This document shows, in pieces, positions 57,537-64,000 of a DNA stretch of 64,000 bases (positions are counted from its first letter, which is position 1; each line of letters begins with the position of its first letter). This stretch comes from Terracoccus luteus (GTDB taxonomy: Bacteria > Actinomycetota > Actinomycetes > Actinomycetales > Dermatophilaceae), in the NCBI RefSeq assembly GCF_003635045.1, contig NZ_RBXT01000001.1, positions 3,224,001-3,288,000 of the forward strand. The letters are read 5' to 3'. The notes beneath the pieces are model-generated. The model was not told the origin of the DNA. It was given only the letters and a program-made list of their open reading frames with translations, and did no database searches. The translations under genes and the position numbers were made by a program.

Positions 57537-58142
57537 ATGGCATCGACACCTCGTGGCGTCGTCGCCGTCGACCGCGTCGTCACCCTGCTCGCGGGACTCG
57601 TGCTCATCGTCGGCGGTGCGGCCGCCTTCGCCTGGCATCAGGGCTACCTCGCCAGCGGCATCGGCTCGCTGCGCACCGATGTCAACCGCATCAGCTTCCC
57701 GTGGATGACCGACGCCACCTCGGCGTCCTGGTGGCCCTGGGCCGCCGGCGCCATCGGGCTCGTGCTCACGGTGCTCGCGCTCGTGTGGCTCGGTCGCCAC
57801 GTCACCGGCTCGCGCGTCAGCACGCTGCGCCTGCCCGGCTCGGGCGGCGAGGGCTCCCTGCGCGTCGACGTGGGCGCGGCCGCCAAGGCGGCGGCCGACG
57901 AGCTCGTGCGGCACGACGACATCCGCTCCTGCCGCTCCAGCGTGTCGGTCGAGCGCGGCCAGATCGTGGCCCTGCTCGAGCCCACCCTCGAGCCCAGCGC
58001 CGACCTGGCGGAGGTGACGGCGGCGGCCGAGGCCGCAGGCGGCAAGCTCGTCGGCTTCGTCGGGCGCGACGACCTGACCTACCGGGTCCAGCTCAAGGTC
58101 GCCCGGCGCGAGCACGCGGAGAACGAACGCCGCGTGCAGTGA
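57537..58142 (+). CDS. AmaP-like alkaline-shock membrane anchor protein
   Basis: A 201-residue protein with two transmembrane helices (VDRVVTLLAGLVLIVGGAAAFAWHQGYL and WPWAAGAIGLVLTVLALVWLG) and a cytoplasmic C-terminal domain that begins TGSRVSTLRLPG and resembles the previous gene's soluble part. The layout is that of AmaP-type anchors that recruit Asp23 to the membrane. It begins 2 bp after the previous stop. Last core gene before csbD. A paralogue pair with the DUF6286 protein. Confidence 0.8.
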   Translation: MASTPRGVVAVDRVVTLLAGLVLIVGGAAAFAWHQGYLASGIGSLRTDVNRISFPWMTDATSASWWPWAAGAIGLVLTVLALVWLGRHVTGSRVSTLRLPGSGGEGSLRVDVGAAAKAAADELVRHDDIRSCRSSVSVERGQIVALLEPTLEPSADLAEVTAAAEAAGGKLVGFVGRDDLTYRVQLKVARREHAENERRVQ

Positions 58143-58192
58143 GAGACGTCCCGCCGACCACACGGCCGGCGGGCAGGCACCATCCCCAACCC

Positions 58193-58213
58193 GTCGCGCG
58201 ACCGTCGCGCGAC
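58193..58213. promoter_or_regulatory. Two tandem 10-bp palindromes GTCGCGCGAC
   Basis: Copies at 58193-58202 and 58204-58213, centres 11 bp apart, lie 22-42 bp upstream of the csbD start. Candidate operator pair or processing hairpins. Confidence 0.5.
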
Positions 58214-58234
58214 CACGACAAGGAAGGACCCGAC

Positions 58235-58408
58235 ATGGGACTCATCGACAAGGCCAAGAACGCTGCAGACGAGGCCGCCGGCAAGGCCAAGGAGGCCATC
58301 GGCAAGGCGACGGACAACGAGAAGCTCGTCGCCGAGGGCCAGGCCGAGCAGACCAAGGCCAACGCCAAGCAGGCCGGCGAGAACGTCAAGGACGCCTTCA
58401 AGGACTGA
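58235..58408 (+). CDS. CsbD family stress protein
   Basis: A 57-residue CsbD-like protein: MGLIDKAKNAADEAAGKAKEAIGKATDNEKLVAEGQAEQTKANAKQAGENVKDAFKD is an amphipathic helical repeat. CsbD-like proteins are small stress-induced proteins, often under general stress sigma factors. AAGGAAGG lies 8 nt before the ATG. Follows the Asp23 cassette by 92 bp and is ended by a strong hairpin. Molecular function unknown. Confidence 0.9.
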   Translation: MGLIDKAKNAADEAAGKAKEAIGKATDNEKLVAEGQAEQTKANAKQAGENVKDAFKD

Positions 58409-58420
58409 CGTCCTCATCCC

Positions 58421-58456
58421 ACGACGGGCCGGCCCCCCTCGGGGCCGGCCCGTCGT
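58421..58456 (+). terminator. 16-bp hairpin terminator after csbD
   Basis: ACGACGGGCCGGCCCC and GGGGCCGGCCCGTCGT flank CCTC, 12 bp after the csbD stop. Perfect and very stable. Confidence 0.85.
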
Positions 58457-58582
58457 GCTGTCCGGGGCCGACACGAGCGCCCACGGACCCGTCCAGCACA
58501 ACACCGCCCGACCACTCGTCACCGATGACCGGTCACGGGCGACCACCCATCACCATGACCCGACAGATCGGAGGACCCACCC

Positions 58583-59362
58583 GTGTCCACCCCGTCCACC
58601 CCGTCCCTCGCCCGCCGTGTCGGCGCCGAGATCATCGGCACGTTCTGGCTCGTCCTCGCCGGCTGCGGCACCGCCGTGCTCGCCGCCACAGCCACGACGA
58701 CGGCCACCGCCTCCACCCAGACCCTCTTCGTCGGCGTCGGCTACGTCGGCGTCGCCCTCGCCTTTGGCCTCGCCGTGACGACCGCCGCCTACGGGCTCGG
58801 CCACATCTCCGGCGGGCACTTCAACCCTGCGGTCAGCCTCGGGCTCGCCGTCGCTCGTCGCCTCCCGTGGCGCGACCTCCCCGCCTACGTCGTCGGTCAG
58901 CTCGTCGGGGCGGTGCTCGGCGCGGGAGCCCTCTACGCCGTCGCCTCCGGCCGCAGCGGCTTCGACGCCGCGACCGGCTTCGCCACCAACGGCTACGGCG
59001 CGCAGTCGCCCCAGCAGTACGGCCTGGCCGCCGTCCTCGTCACCGAGGTCGTGCTCACGGCCGTCTTCGTCGTCGTCATCCTCGGCGCCACCGACACGCC
59101 GGCCCCCAAGGGCTTCGCGCCGCTCGCCATCGGCCTCACCCTCACGGTCATCCACCTGGTCTCGATCCCGGTGAGCAACACGTCGGTCAACCCGGCCCGC
59201 TCCATCGCGCCCGCCCTCTTCGCCGGCGGCACCGCCCTCGGCCAGCTGTGGGTCTTCGTCGTCGCCCCGCTCGCCGGCGGCGTGCTCGCGGCGCTGCTGC
59301 ACCGCGCCGTGCTCGCCCAGCGCGAGCAGCCCGCGCCGCAGCGGGTCAGCGCCGAGAGCTGA
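58583..59362 (+). CDS. Aquaporin (MIP family, AqpZ-like)
   Basis: A 259-residue channel with six transmembrane helices and the two NPA loops at N81 (HFNPAVSLGLA) and N203 (SVNPARSIAP). GCGTAVLAATA and GHISGG flank the first loop. Residues around the pore suit a water channel more than a glycerol facilitator (a His is in SGGHFNPA), but the selectivity filter was not modelled. GTG 58583 has GGAGG upstream. Its location after an envelope-stress region may be functional, since water flow matters in osmotic stress. Confidence 0.9.
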   Translation: MSTPSTPSLARRVGAEIIGTFWLVLAGCGTAVLAATATTTATASTQTLFVGVGYVGVALAFGLAVTTAAYGLGHISGGHFNPAVSLGLAVARRLPWRDLPAYVVGQLVGAVLGAGALYAVASGRSGFDAATGFATNGYGAQSPQQYGLAAVLVTEVVLTAVFVVVILGATDTPAPKGFAPLAIGLTLTVIHLVSIPVSNTSVNPARSIAPALFAGGTALGQLWVFVVAPLAGGVLAALLHRAVLAQREQPAPQRVSAES

Positions 59363-59447
59363 GGATGCCGCCGCGTCCCTCCGCGGCCGCATGCCGTCGG
59401 TGCGCCCGCACCGTCCCCGGACGAGGCGGCGCGTGAGGGCACGACAC

Positions 59448-59477
59448 CCCCGGATGCCGGCCGACCGGCATCCGGGG
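59448..59477. terminator. Hairpin between aquaporin and bldC
   Basis: Arms CCCCGGATGCCGG/CCGGCATCCGGGG flank CCGA. Convergent genes both end nearby, so it likely terminates both. Confidence 0.7.
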
Positions 59478-59506
59478 CGAGGCACCGTGCGAGGGCGGGG
59501 TCAGGA

Positions 59507-59704
59507 CTAGGACTCGTCCGACGTGGCGGAACGCAGCAGCTCGCGCACCTCCGACTCGATGAACCGACGATGGCCACCGAGGGTGCGGACCGTCGTCAGC
59601 TTGCCCGCCTGGGCCCAGCGGGTGACGGTCTTGGGGTCGACGCGGAAGAGTGCCGCGACCTCCCCGGGCGTGAGAAGGGGTTCTGCTGCGAAGCTTTTGT
59701 CCAC
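59507..59704 (-). CDS. bldC: BldC-family MerR-like transcriptional regulator
   Basis: A 65-residue protein that is a single winged helix-turn-helix: LLTPGEVAALFRVDPKTVTRWAQAGKLTTVRTLGGHRRFIESEVRELL. This is the BldC fold, which in Streptomyces binds DNA as a cooperative head-to-tail array to control development. In a non-sporulating actinobacterium the role is less clear. GTG 59704 has AAGGAT upstream. A TAGGTT-type -10 is possible further upstream on the minus strand near 59755. Not clustered with its targets here. Confidence 0.9.
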   Translation of the reverse strand: MDKSFAAEPLLTPGEVAALFRVDPKTVTRWAQAGKLTTVRTLGGHRRFIESEVRELLRSATSDES

Positions 59705-60027
59705 ACGGGATCCTTGAGTGCGCTCCCCCGAGCGAAAGGCCTGACGGAGAACCTAACCTGCCTGGCCGTCGTTGTCCGGCACTCGCACCGGACGGCACGA
59801 GGACGGTCGCGGATGGCGTCCGTTCCGCCCGGCTGGACCCTTTTCGGCCGGACACGGAAAGTAGAGGGTCTCCGTCGTCCCCTCCGCTTCCCAACGTACA
59901 TCGAACCCGTGGCCCAGCGGCGGGATGCGGGGATACGGAAGGACCCGGCCGCGAACCGGTCGGTGGTCCTCTGGTGGTCGTCTGGTGGCCGTCGAGTCGC
60001 CGGGTGGTCGTCGACCGGCGGGGACGG
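59705..60027. other. Intergenic region upstream of bldC
   Basis: 323 bp without a gene. On the minus strand it holds the bldC promoter (possible -10 TAGGTT near 59750). The second half has GGTGGTC/GTCTGGTGG repeats before the DoxX stop. No RNA gene recognised. Confidence 0.5.
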
Positions 60028-60477
60028 TCAGCCGTGGGTGCGGGTCGACCAGCGGGCCCAGGCCACGAGCGCCGGCTGCCCGAGCAGGCGGCCCGCCCGC
60101 TTGCCGTCGGTGTCGAGCCCGAACCCGTCGCGGCGGTTGAGCAGCTGCGCGACGTTGCCCGGGAAGACCGCGACGAAGAAGGCCGAGGCGACGTCACCCA
60201 CCCGCTCCCGGTACCGGGCGGGGGCGAGCGCGATGGCGGTGCCGAGCGCGATCTCGACGACGCCGGAGGCGAGCACGACCTGGTCGGTCGTCAGCGGCAG
60301 CACGTCGATGACGGTGTCGGGCACCTGGGCCCGGAACTCCTCCCGGGCGAAGGTGAGGTGTCCGAGGCCGGCATAGACGAGCGCCCCACCGAGCGCGAGG
60401 CGGGCCACGTGGCGGGCGGTGCGGTGCGAGGCCCCGGTGTCGGAGTCGGGGGCCTGGACGTCGTGGCGGGTGCTCAT
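60028..60477 (-). CDS. DoxX-family membrane protein
   Basis: A 149-residue protein with four hydrophobic segments and the DoxX layout: ALGGALVYAGLGHLTFAREEFRAQVPDTVIDVLPLTTDQVVLASGVVEIALGTAIALAPARYR then FFVAVFPGNVAQLLNRRDGFGLDTDGKRAGRLLGQPALVAWA. The family comprises small quinone- or thiosulfate-linked membrane proteins. ATG 60477 has AGGAG upstream. Monocistronic. Confidence 0.83.
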   Translation of the reverse strand: MSTRHDVQAPDSDTGASHRTARHVARLALGGALVYAGLGHLTFAREEFRAQVPDTVIDVLPLTTDQVVLASGVVEIALGTAIALAPARYRERVGDVASAFFVAVFPGNVAQLLNRRDGFGLDTDGKRAGRLLGQPALVAWARWSTRTHG

Positions 60478-60709
60478 GGGTCTCCTGACCGTGCACGCGG
60501 CGGGCGGCCCGCACGGGGCTGATGTGCCGCCGACCCCGTACCGACCCGGTGCAGTCGGTCCTACCCCGCGGGGGGCGTCGGGTGTCACCGACGCCCGGTC
60601 AGGCACGGTCTCGGCGTCAGGGGCAGGCCACGGCCTCGGCCGGGGCGGACGACGGGCCGCCGCTGAGCCGGCCGACCGGCACCCGGCCTGTTCGCCCGGT
60701 ACGACCCGG

Positions 60710-61393
60710 TCAGTGGCGCGTTCGGTGACCCTGTGCGTCGATGCGGAACTGCCCGGATGCCGTCACGTGCGCGACCATGACCCGCTCGGCACGCGCAGGG
60801 TCACGGTCGCGCAGCGCGGCGATGAGGTCGGCGTGGGCCGCGAGGTTCGCCTCTCGCAGCTCGGGGTCGAGCCAGAGCGAAGCGCCCTGCGGCACAGGGA
60901 AGCTCGTGCGGATCGCGCGCGCCTGGCCGCCGAGGAACGCCGGCCCGCCGATGTCGGTGACGGCGAGGTGCAGCTCGTCGCTGAGGGCGGCGAGGCGAGC
61001 GGTGCGCCCCCGGGCCGCGTCGCGCACCATGCGGTCGTGCAGCGACTCGAGACGCTCCAGGCCGGCCGCGTCGATGCGGGTGGCGGCGAAGCGGGCGCCG
61101 ACGCCCTCGACGGCCGCACGCACCCCGTAGAACTCCCGCAGCGCGTCGGGGCCGAGGTCGACGACGGTGGCGCCGCGGTGGGCGGCGTAGGTGACGAGCC
61201 GGTCGGTCTCGAGCCGGCGCAGTGCCTCACGCACCGGTGTGACGGACACCCCGAGGCGGGCGGCGACGGCCGCGGCCCGCAACGACGTGCCCCCGGGCAG
61301 ACGCGACTCGTGGATCTCGCGCCGGAGCACGTCGTAGACGTAGTCGGCCTTGCTCGGGGGTGGGCTGACGGGTCCGGGCTGCGCCACTCTCAT
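60710..61393 (-). CDS. GntR-family transcriptional regulator (FCD type)
   Basis: A 227-residue regulator. Residues about 14-75 are the winged helix (YVYDVLRREIHESRLPGGTSLRAAAVAARLGVSVTPVREALRRLETDRLVTYAAHRGATVV). The C-terminal FCD-like helical domain (DPELREANLAAHADLIAALRDRD) binds an acid ligand. It is divergent to the CoA-transferase with only 19 bp between the starts, so it very likely regulates that gene. The ATG at 61393 lacks a ribosome site; GTG 61387 is an alternative. Confidence 0.88.
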   Translation of the reverse strand: MRVAQPGPVSPPPSKADYVYDVLRREIHESRLPGGTSLRAAAVAARLGVSVTPVREALRRLETDRLVTYAAHRGATVVDLGPDALREFYGVRAAVEGVGARFAATRIDAAGLERLESLHDRMVRDAARGRTARLAALSDELHLAVTDIGGPAFLGGQARAIRTSFPVPQGASLWLDPELREANLAAHADLIAALRDRDPARAERVMVAHVTASGQFRIDAQGHRTRH

Positions 61394-61405
61394 ATCTTAT
61401 ACGAT
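61394..61405. promoter_or_regulatory. Shared divergent -10/operator element between GntR and CoA-transferase
   Basis: The 12-bp ATCTTATACGAT reads TATACG for the right-hand gene (61398-61403, ending 9 nt before ATG 61413) and TATAAG for the left-hand gene, ending 8 nt before GTG 61387. It is 10/12 palindromic, resembling GntR operators. Both genes would then be leaderless or nearly so. Confidence 0.6.
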
Positions 61406-61412
61406 CGCCACC

Positions 61413-62600
61413 ATGAGCGCCCTGGACGGCCTGCGGGTCATCGACATGTCCACCCTCTTCGCCGGGCCGACGGCGGCGATGATGCTCGCCGACCACGGGG
61501 CCCACGTCGTCAAGATCGAGCACCCACGTCGCGACGACCCGTCACGCGGGCACGGCACGGCGGTCGACGGCGTCGGCCTGTGGTGGAAGACGATGTCGCG
61601 CGGCAAGCTCGCGACGTGCGTCGACGCCTCGCACCCCGACGGCCAGGCCGTCATCCGCAGGCTGGTCGCCGACGCCGACGTGCTCATCGAGAACTTCCGC
61701 CCCGGCACCCTCGAGCGCTGGGGCCTCGGCCCCGACGACCTGCACGCGATCAACCCGCGGCTCGTGATCGGACGCATGACGGGCTTCGGCCAGGTGGGCC
61801 CGATGGCGTCGCGGCCCGGGTTCGGCACGATCGCGGAGGCGATGAGCGGGTTCGCCTCGCTCACCGGGCAGCCTGACGGTCCGCCGACCCTCCCGCCCCT
61901 CGGGCTCGCCGACGGGATCGCCGGCATCACGATGGCGTTCGCCGTCATGACCGCCCTGCGGGCTCGCGACACGACCGGGCGTGGGCAGGTCATCGACCTC
62001 GCCATCATCGAGCCGATGCTCTCGATCGTCGGCAGCCTCGTGACGGCCTACAAGAAGGCCGGTGTCGTCCCCGTGCGCACCGGCAACCGCTCGAGCAGCA
62101 ACGCCCCCCGCAACGTCTACCGCAGCCGTGACGGTCGGTGGCTCGCGGTGTCGACGAGCGCGCAGCGCATCGCCGAGCGGGTGATGGTGCTCGTCGGCCG
62201 CCCCGACCTCGTCGAGCAGCCGTGGTTCTCGAGCGGCACGGGGCGGGTCGCGCACGTCGACGAGCTCGACACGGCGGTCGGTGACTGGATCGCCGCGCGT
62301 GACGCCGACGAGGTCGTCGCCGCCTTCGAGCAGGCGGCGGCGGCGATCGCCCCGATCTACGACGTCGCCGACATCGCGGTCGACCCGCAGTTCGCCGCCC
62401 TCGGCAGCTTCGTCGACCTGCCCGACGACGAGCTCGGCGAGCTGAGCATCCAGAACGTGACGTTCCGGCTGTCGGAGACACCCGGCCGCGTCCGGTGGAC
62501 CGGCCCGCCCAAGGGCAAGCACACCGACGAGGTGCTGCGCGAGGCCGGCTACGACGACGACGAGATCGCGGCCCTGCGCGAGAGCGGAGCGGTGCGGTGA
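61413..62600 (+). CDS. Family III CoA-transferase (CaiB/BaiF type)
   Basis: A 395-residue CoA-transferase. The family marks are GLRVIDMSTLFAGPTAAMMLADHGAHVVKIEHP, ENFRPGTLERWGLG and LPPLGLADGIAGITMAFAVMTALRARDTTGRGQVIDLA, with the catalytic Asp at D167 in LADGIAG. It moves CoA between carboxylic acids. Cotranscription with a CitE-like lyase suggests activation and cleavage of a hydroxy or methyl dicarboxylate such as citramalate (inference). GntR control by the divergent gene is likely. No Shine-Dalgarno precedes the ATG. Confidence 0.9.
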   Translation: MSALDGLRVIDMSTLFAGPTAAMMLADHGAHVVKIEHPRRDDPSRGHGTAVDGVGLWWKTMSRGKLATCVDASHPDGQAVIRRLVADADVLIENFRPGTLERWGLGPDDLHAINPRLVIGRMTGFGQVGPMASRPGFGTIAEAMSGFASLTGQPDGPPTLPPLGLADGIAGITMAFAVMTALRARDTTGRGQVIDLAIIEPMLSIVGSLVTAYKKAGVVPVRTGNRSSSNAPRNVYRSRDGRWLAVSTSAQRIAERVMVLVGRPDLVEQPWFSSGTGRVAHVDELDTAVGDWIAARDADEVVAAFEQAAAAIAPIYDVADIAVDPQFAALGSFVDLPDDELGELSIQNVTFRLSETPGRVRWTGPPKGKHTDEVLREAGYDDDEIAALRESGAVR

Positions 62601-63553
62601 GCGACACGCGCGGCACGCCCCGCACGCACGGCACGCACGGTCACGGGCGGCCGTGGCTGAGCTGGCTGTACGTCCCCGGCGACCGGCCCGAGCGCTTCGA
62701 CAAGGCCGTCGCCAGTGGCGCCTCGGTCGTCATCCTCGACCTCGAGGATGCCGTGTCGCCGGCCCACAAGGACGCCGCCCGCACGCACGTCGTGACCTAC
62801 CTGAACGAGCGGTCGCAGGGCTCGACACCGGTCCACGTGCGCATCAACGGTCTCGGCACGGCGTGGGTCGACGACGACTTGGCTGCGTTGGCGGCCGACG
62901 ACCGGGGTGGTGACCGCGGTGGTGACCGCGGTGGTGACCGCGGAGGTGACAGTGGCGGCGCGGCAGCGCGCCCAGACGGCATCCGTGTGCCCAAGGTCGA
63001 GTCCGTCGCCGACCTCGACCGGGTCGCCGAAGCGGTGGGGCCGTCGATGCCGCTCTACGCGATCCTCGAGTCGGCCCGCGGACTGCGGTCGGTGGACGCG
63101 ATCGCGGCGCACCCGTCGGTGGCCGGAGTGGCACTCGGTGAGCAGGACCTCCTCGCCGAGCTCGGCGTCACCGCCCCGGCCGCGGTCAACGCCATGCGCC
63201 TCCAGGTCGTGCTCGCCGCGGCGGCGGCCGGCAAGGGGCCGGTGCCGATGTCGGTGTTCCCGCGCCTCCGTGACGACGCGGGCTTTCTCGAGACCTGCCG
63301 CGAGGGGCGCGCGCTCGGCATGGTCGGTCGCTCCGTCATCCACCCCACGCAGGTCGCCCTGACCCGTCAGGCGTTCCGACCCGAGCAGCGCGAGATCGGC
63401 TGGGCCGCAGAGGTCGTCGCGGCGGCGGGTGACGACGACACGCCCGGGGCCACGACGACGACCGACGGCCAGTTCGTCGACGCCCCAGTGCTCGCCCGCG
63501 CCCGGGCCCTGCTCGCCCTCGCCGACGCGACGCGCGAGCCCGACGGCACCTGA
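62597..63553 (+). CDS. CitE-like CoA ester lyase (HpcH/HpaI aldolase family)
   Basis: A 318-residue lyase: SWLYVPGDRPERFDKAVASGASVVILDLEDAVSP, HVRINGLGTAW, RVPKVESVADLDRVAE and PSVAGVALGEQDLLAELGVTAPAAVNAMRLQVVLAAAAAGKGPVPMSVFPRLRD match CitE/citramalyl-CoA lyase. A 12-bp tandem repeat (GGTGGTGACCGC) inserts DRGG copies near residues 101-117. GTGA overlaps the CoA-transferase stop. It probably cleaves a hydroxy-dicarboxylyl-CoA to a keto acid and acyl-CoA. Confidence 0.88.
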   Translation: MSDTRGTPRTHGTHGHGRPWLSWLYVPGDRPERFDKAVASGASVVILDLEDAVSPAHKDAARTHVVTYLNERSQGSTPVHVRINGLGTAWVDDDLAALAADDRGGDRGGDRGGDRGGDSGGAAARPDGIRVPKVESVADLDRVAEAVGPSMPLYAILESARGLRSVDAIAAHPSVAGVALGEQDLLAELGVTAPAAVNAMRLQVVLAAAAAGKGPVPMSVFPRLRDDAGFLETCREGRALGMVGRSVIHPTQVALTRQAFRPEQREIGWAAEVVAAAGDDDTPGATTTTDGQFVDAPVLARARALLALADATREPDGT

Positions 63554-64000
63554 TCAGGCGGCCGGGCCGACGCGGGGGTGCACGACGGCACCGCGTACCC
63601 TGCCGGGACGCGTCGCCGCCAACACCCTGGCCAGGGTCACCGGCGACGCGAGCGACAGCGGCGGCGCGTCGAGGTTGAGCACGCGGTTGAGACGCCGGGC
63701 CACGGGCAGCGACGAGTGGGTCGCGCGCATGACCCGGTCGACGTAGAGGTTGACGACCGCCGACCCTCGTGGACGCTCGCCCACGGTCGCGGAATGCGCG
63801 AAGTCGCCGCCGACCGCGATGGTCCACGGGACGTCGATGATGCGAGCGGCCTTGCGGTGGAACGACATCGGTAGCCGACCGTCCGCGATCGCGCCGGCCC
63901 CGCCGCCGAGTCCCACGAGGGCGCGGCCCAGGGCCTCGGCCTGCAGCGCGGACGAGGACATCCCCTGCCCGTAGACGGGGTCGAAGCTGCAGGCGGCGTC
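63554..64000 (-). CDS. FAD-dependent monooxygenase/halogenase-like protein, 5' end missing
   Basis: The frame is open to the right edge and ends at 63554. The visible 148 residues begin DAACSFDPVYGQGMSSSALQAEALGRAL, a typical flavoprotein oxygenase motif (the usual form is FDPxxGQGM). They continue with FHRKAARIIDVPWTIAVGGDFAHSAT and HSSLPVARRLNRVLNL. The FAD-binding N-terminus lies beyond 64000. It is likely an FAD monooxygenase or related epoxidase. The stop is adjacent to the convergent citE-like gene. Confidence 0.8.
   Translation of the reverse strand, partial: DAACSFDPVYGQGMSSSALQAEALGRALVGLGGGAGAIADGRLPMSFHRKAARIIDVPWTIAVGGDFAHSATVGERPRGSAVVNLYVDRVMRATHSSLPVARRLNRVLNLDAPPLSLASPVTLARVLAATRPGRVRGAVVHPRVGPAA

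Noticed and set aside
1-64000. tRNA, rRNA, IS elements, prophage or toxin-antitoxin genes
   Set aside because: I found no T-arm-like segments, integrase, transposase or paired small toxin gene. Absence is by reading only, not by a search program.

Overview
The window is 64 kb of very GC-rich DNA with strong G/C third-position bias, many GTG starts, frequent 4-bp ATGA/GTGA gene overlaps and genes that look leaderless. Gene content (a BldC-type regulator, class F sortase, c-di-AMP riboswitch in front of a CHAP wall hydrolase, actinobacterial Asp23/Gls24 cassette, GH76 and GH31 enzymes) points to a high-GC actinobacterium, probably in the Micrococcales and perhaps near Intrasporangiaceae. The family-level placement is inference. 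I see no rRNA, tRNA, prophage, transposase or CRISPR, so it reads as ordinary chromosome with metabolic, envelope and stress modules.

Layout. 1-8.6 kb: GH31 glycosidase (cut by the left edge), CDF metal exporter, DUF2236 oxygenase-like protein, pirin, zinc alcohol dehydrogenase, acetyltransferase, DUF1801 and VOC proteins. 8.6-15.6 kb: envelope region with a c-di-AMP riboswitch and CHAP hydrolase, a CHRD surface protein with a non-LPXTG C-terminal anchor next to a class F sortase, and a secreted lectin-FN3-sugar dehydrogenase. Two arrays of a GC-rich palindromic repeat lie here. 15.6-18.7 kb: 6-phosphogluconate dehydrogenase with a repetitive insert, and a sulfatase. 18.7-25.1 kb: a LysR regulator divergent from a PrpF isomerase, tripartite tricarboxylate transporter (TctC, fused TctA-TctB), a Pro/Glu-repeat mini-ORF and a UspA protein, which together look like a regulated carboxylate uptake and isomerisation operon. 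25.4-30.8 kb: membrane serine protease, then MoxR-DUF58-VWA-VWA. 30.9-36.2 kb: a frameshifted NAD-dependent epimerase, TetR with twin operators, lycopene-cyclase-like flavoprotein, DUF1772 protein, AlkZ/YcaQ-like glycosylase.

36.3-41.2 kb: two small DUF proteins, then a translationally coupled nitrilase-amidohydrolase-APC permease operon. 41.3-49.6 kb: DUF4385, CHAD, SRPBCC and small membrane proteins, GH76, a DHFR-like reductase, a lipoprotein alpha/beta hydrolase and a GH15 enzyme. 49.6-53.7 kb: a stress-type SDR, FUSC protein, TerC and a 43-aa basic protein followed by a very long perfect hairpin. 53.8-58.4 kb: an ECF sigma factor overlapping an Asp23-like gene, divergent from a six-gene Asp23/DUF2273/DUF6286/AmaP-like operon and csbD. 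This is the most system-like part of the window. 58.5-64 kb: aquaporin, BldC, DoxX, then a GntR regulator and CoA-transferase whose divergent promoters seem to share one 12-bp sequence, a CitE-like lyase, and an FAD oxidoreductase cut by the right edge.

Many short palindromes, minisatellites and the recurrent octamer GGATGCCG/CGGCATCC decorate both genes and gaps. The most interesting non-coding signals are the two repeat arrays, the 26-bp-arm hairpin at 53.7 kb, the TetR twin operators and the GntR/CoA-transferase start region.
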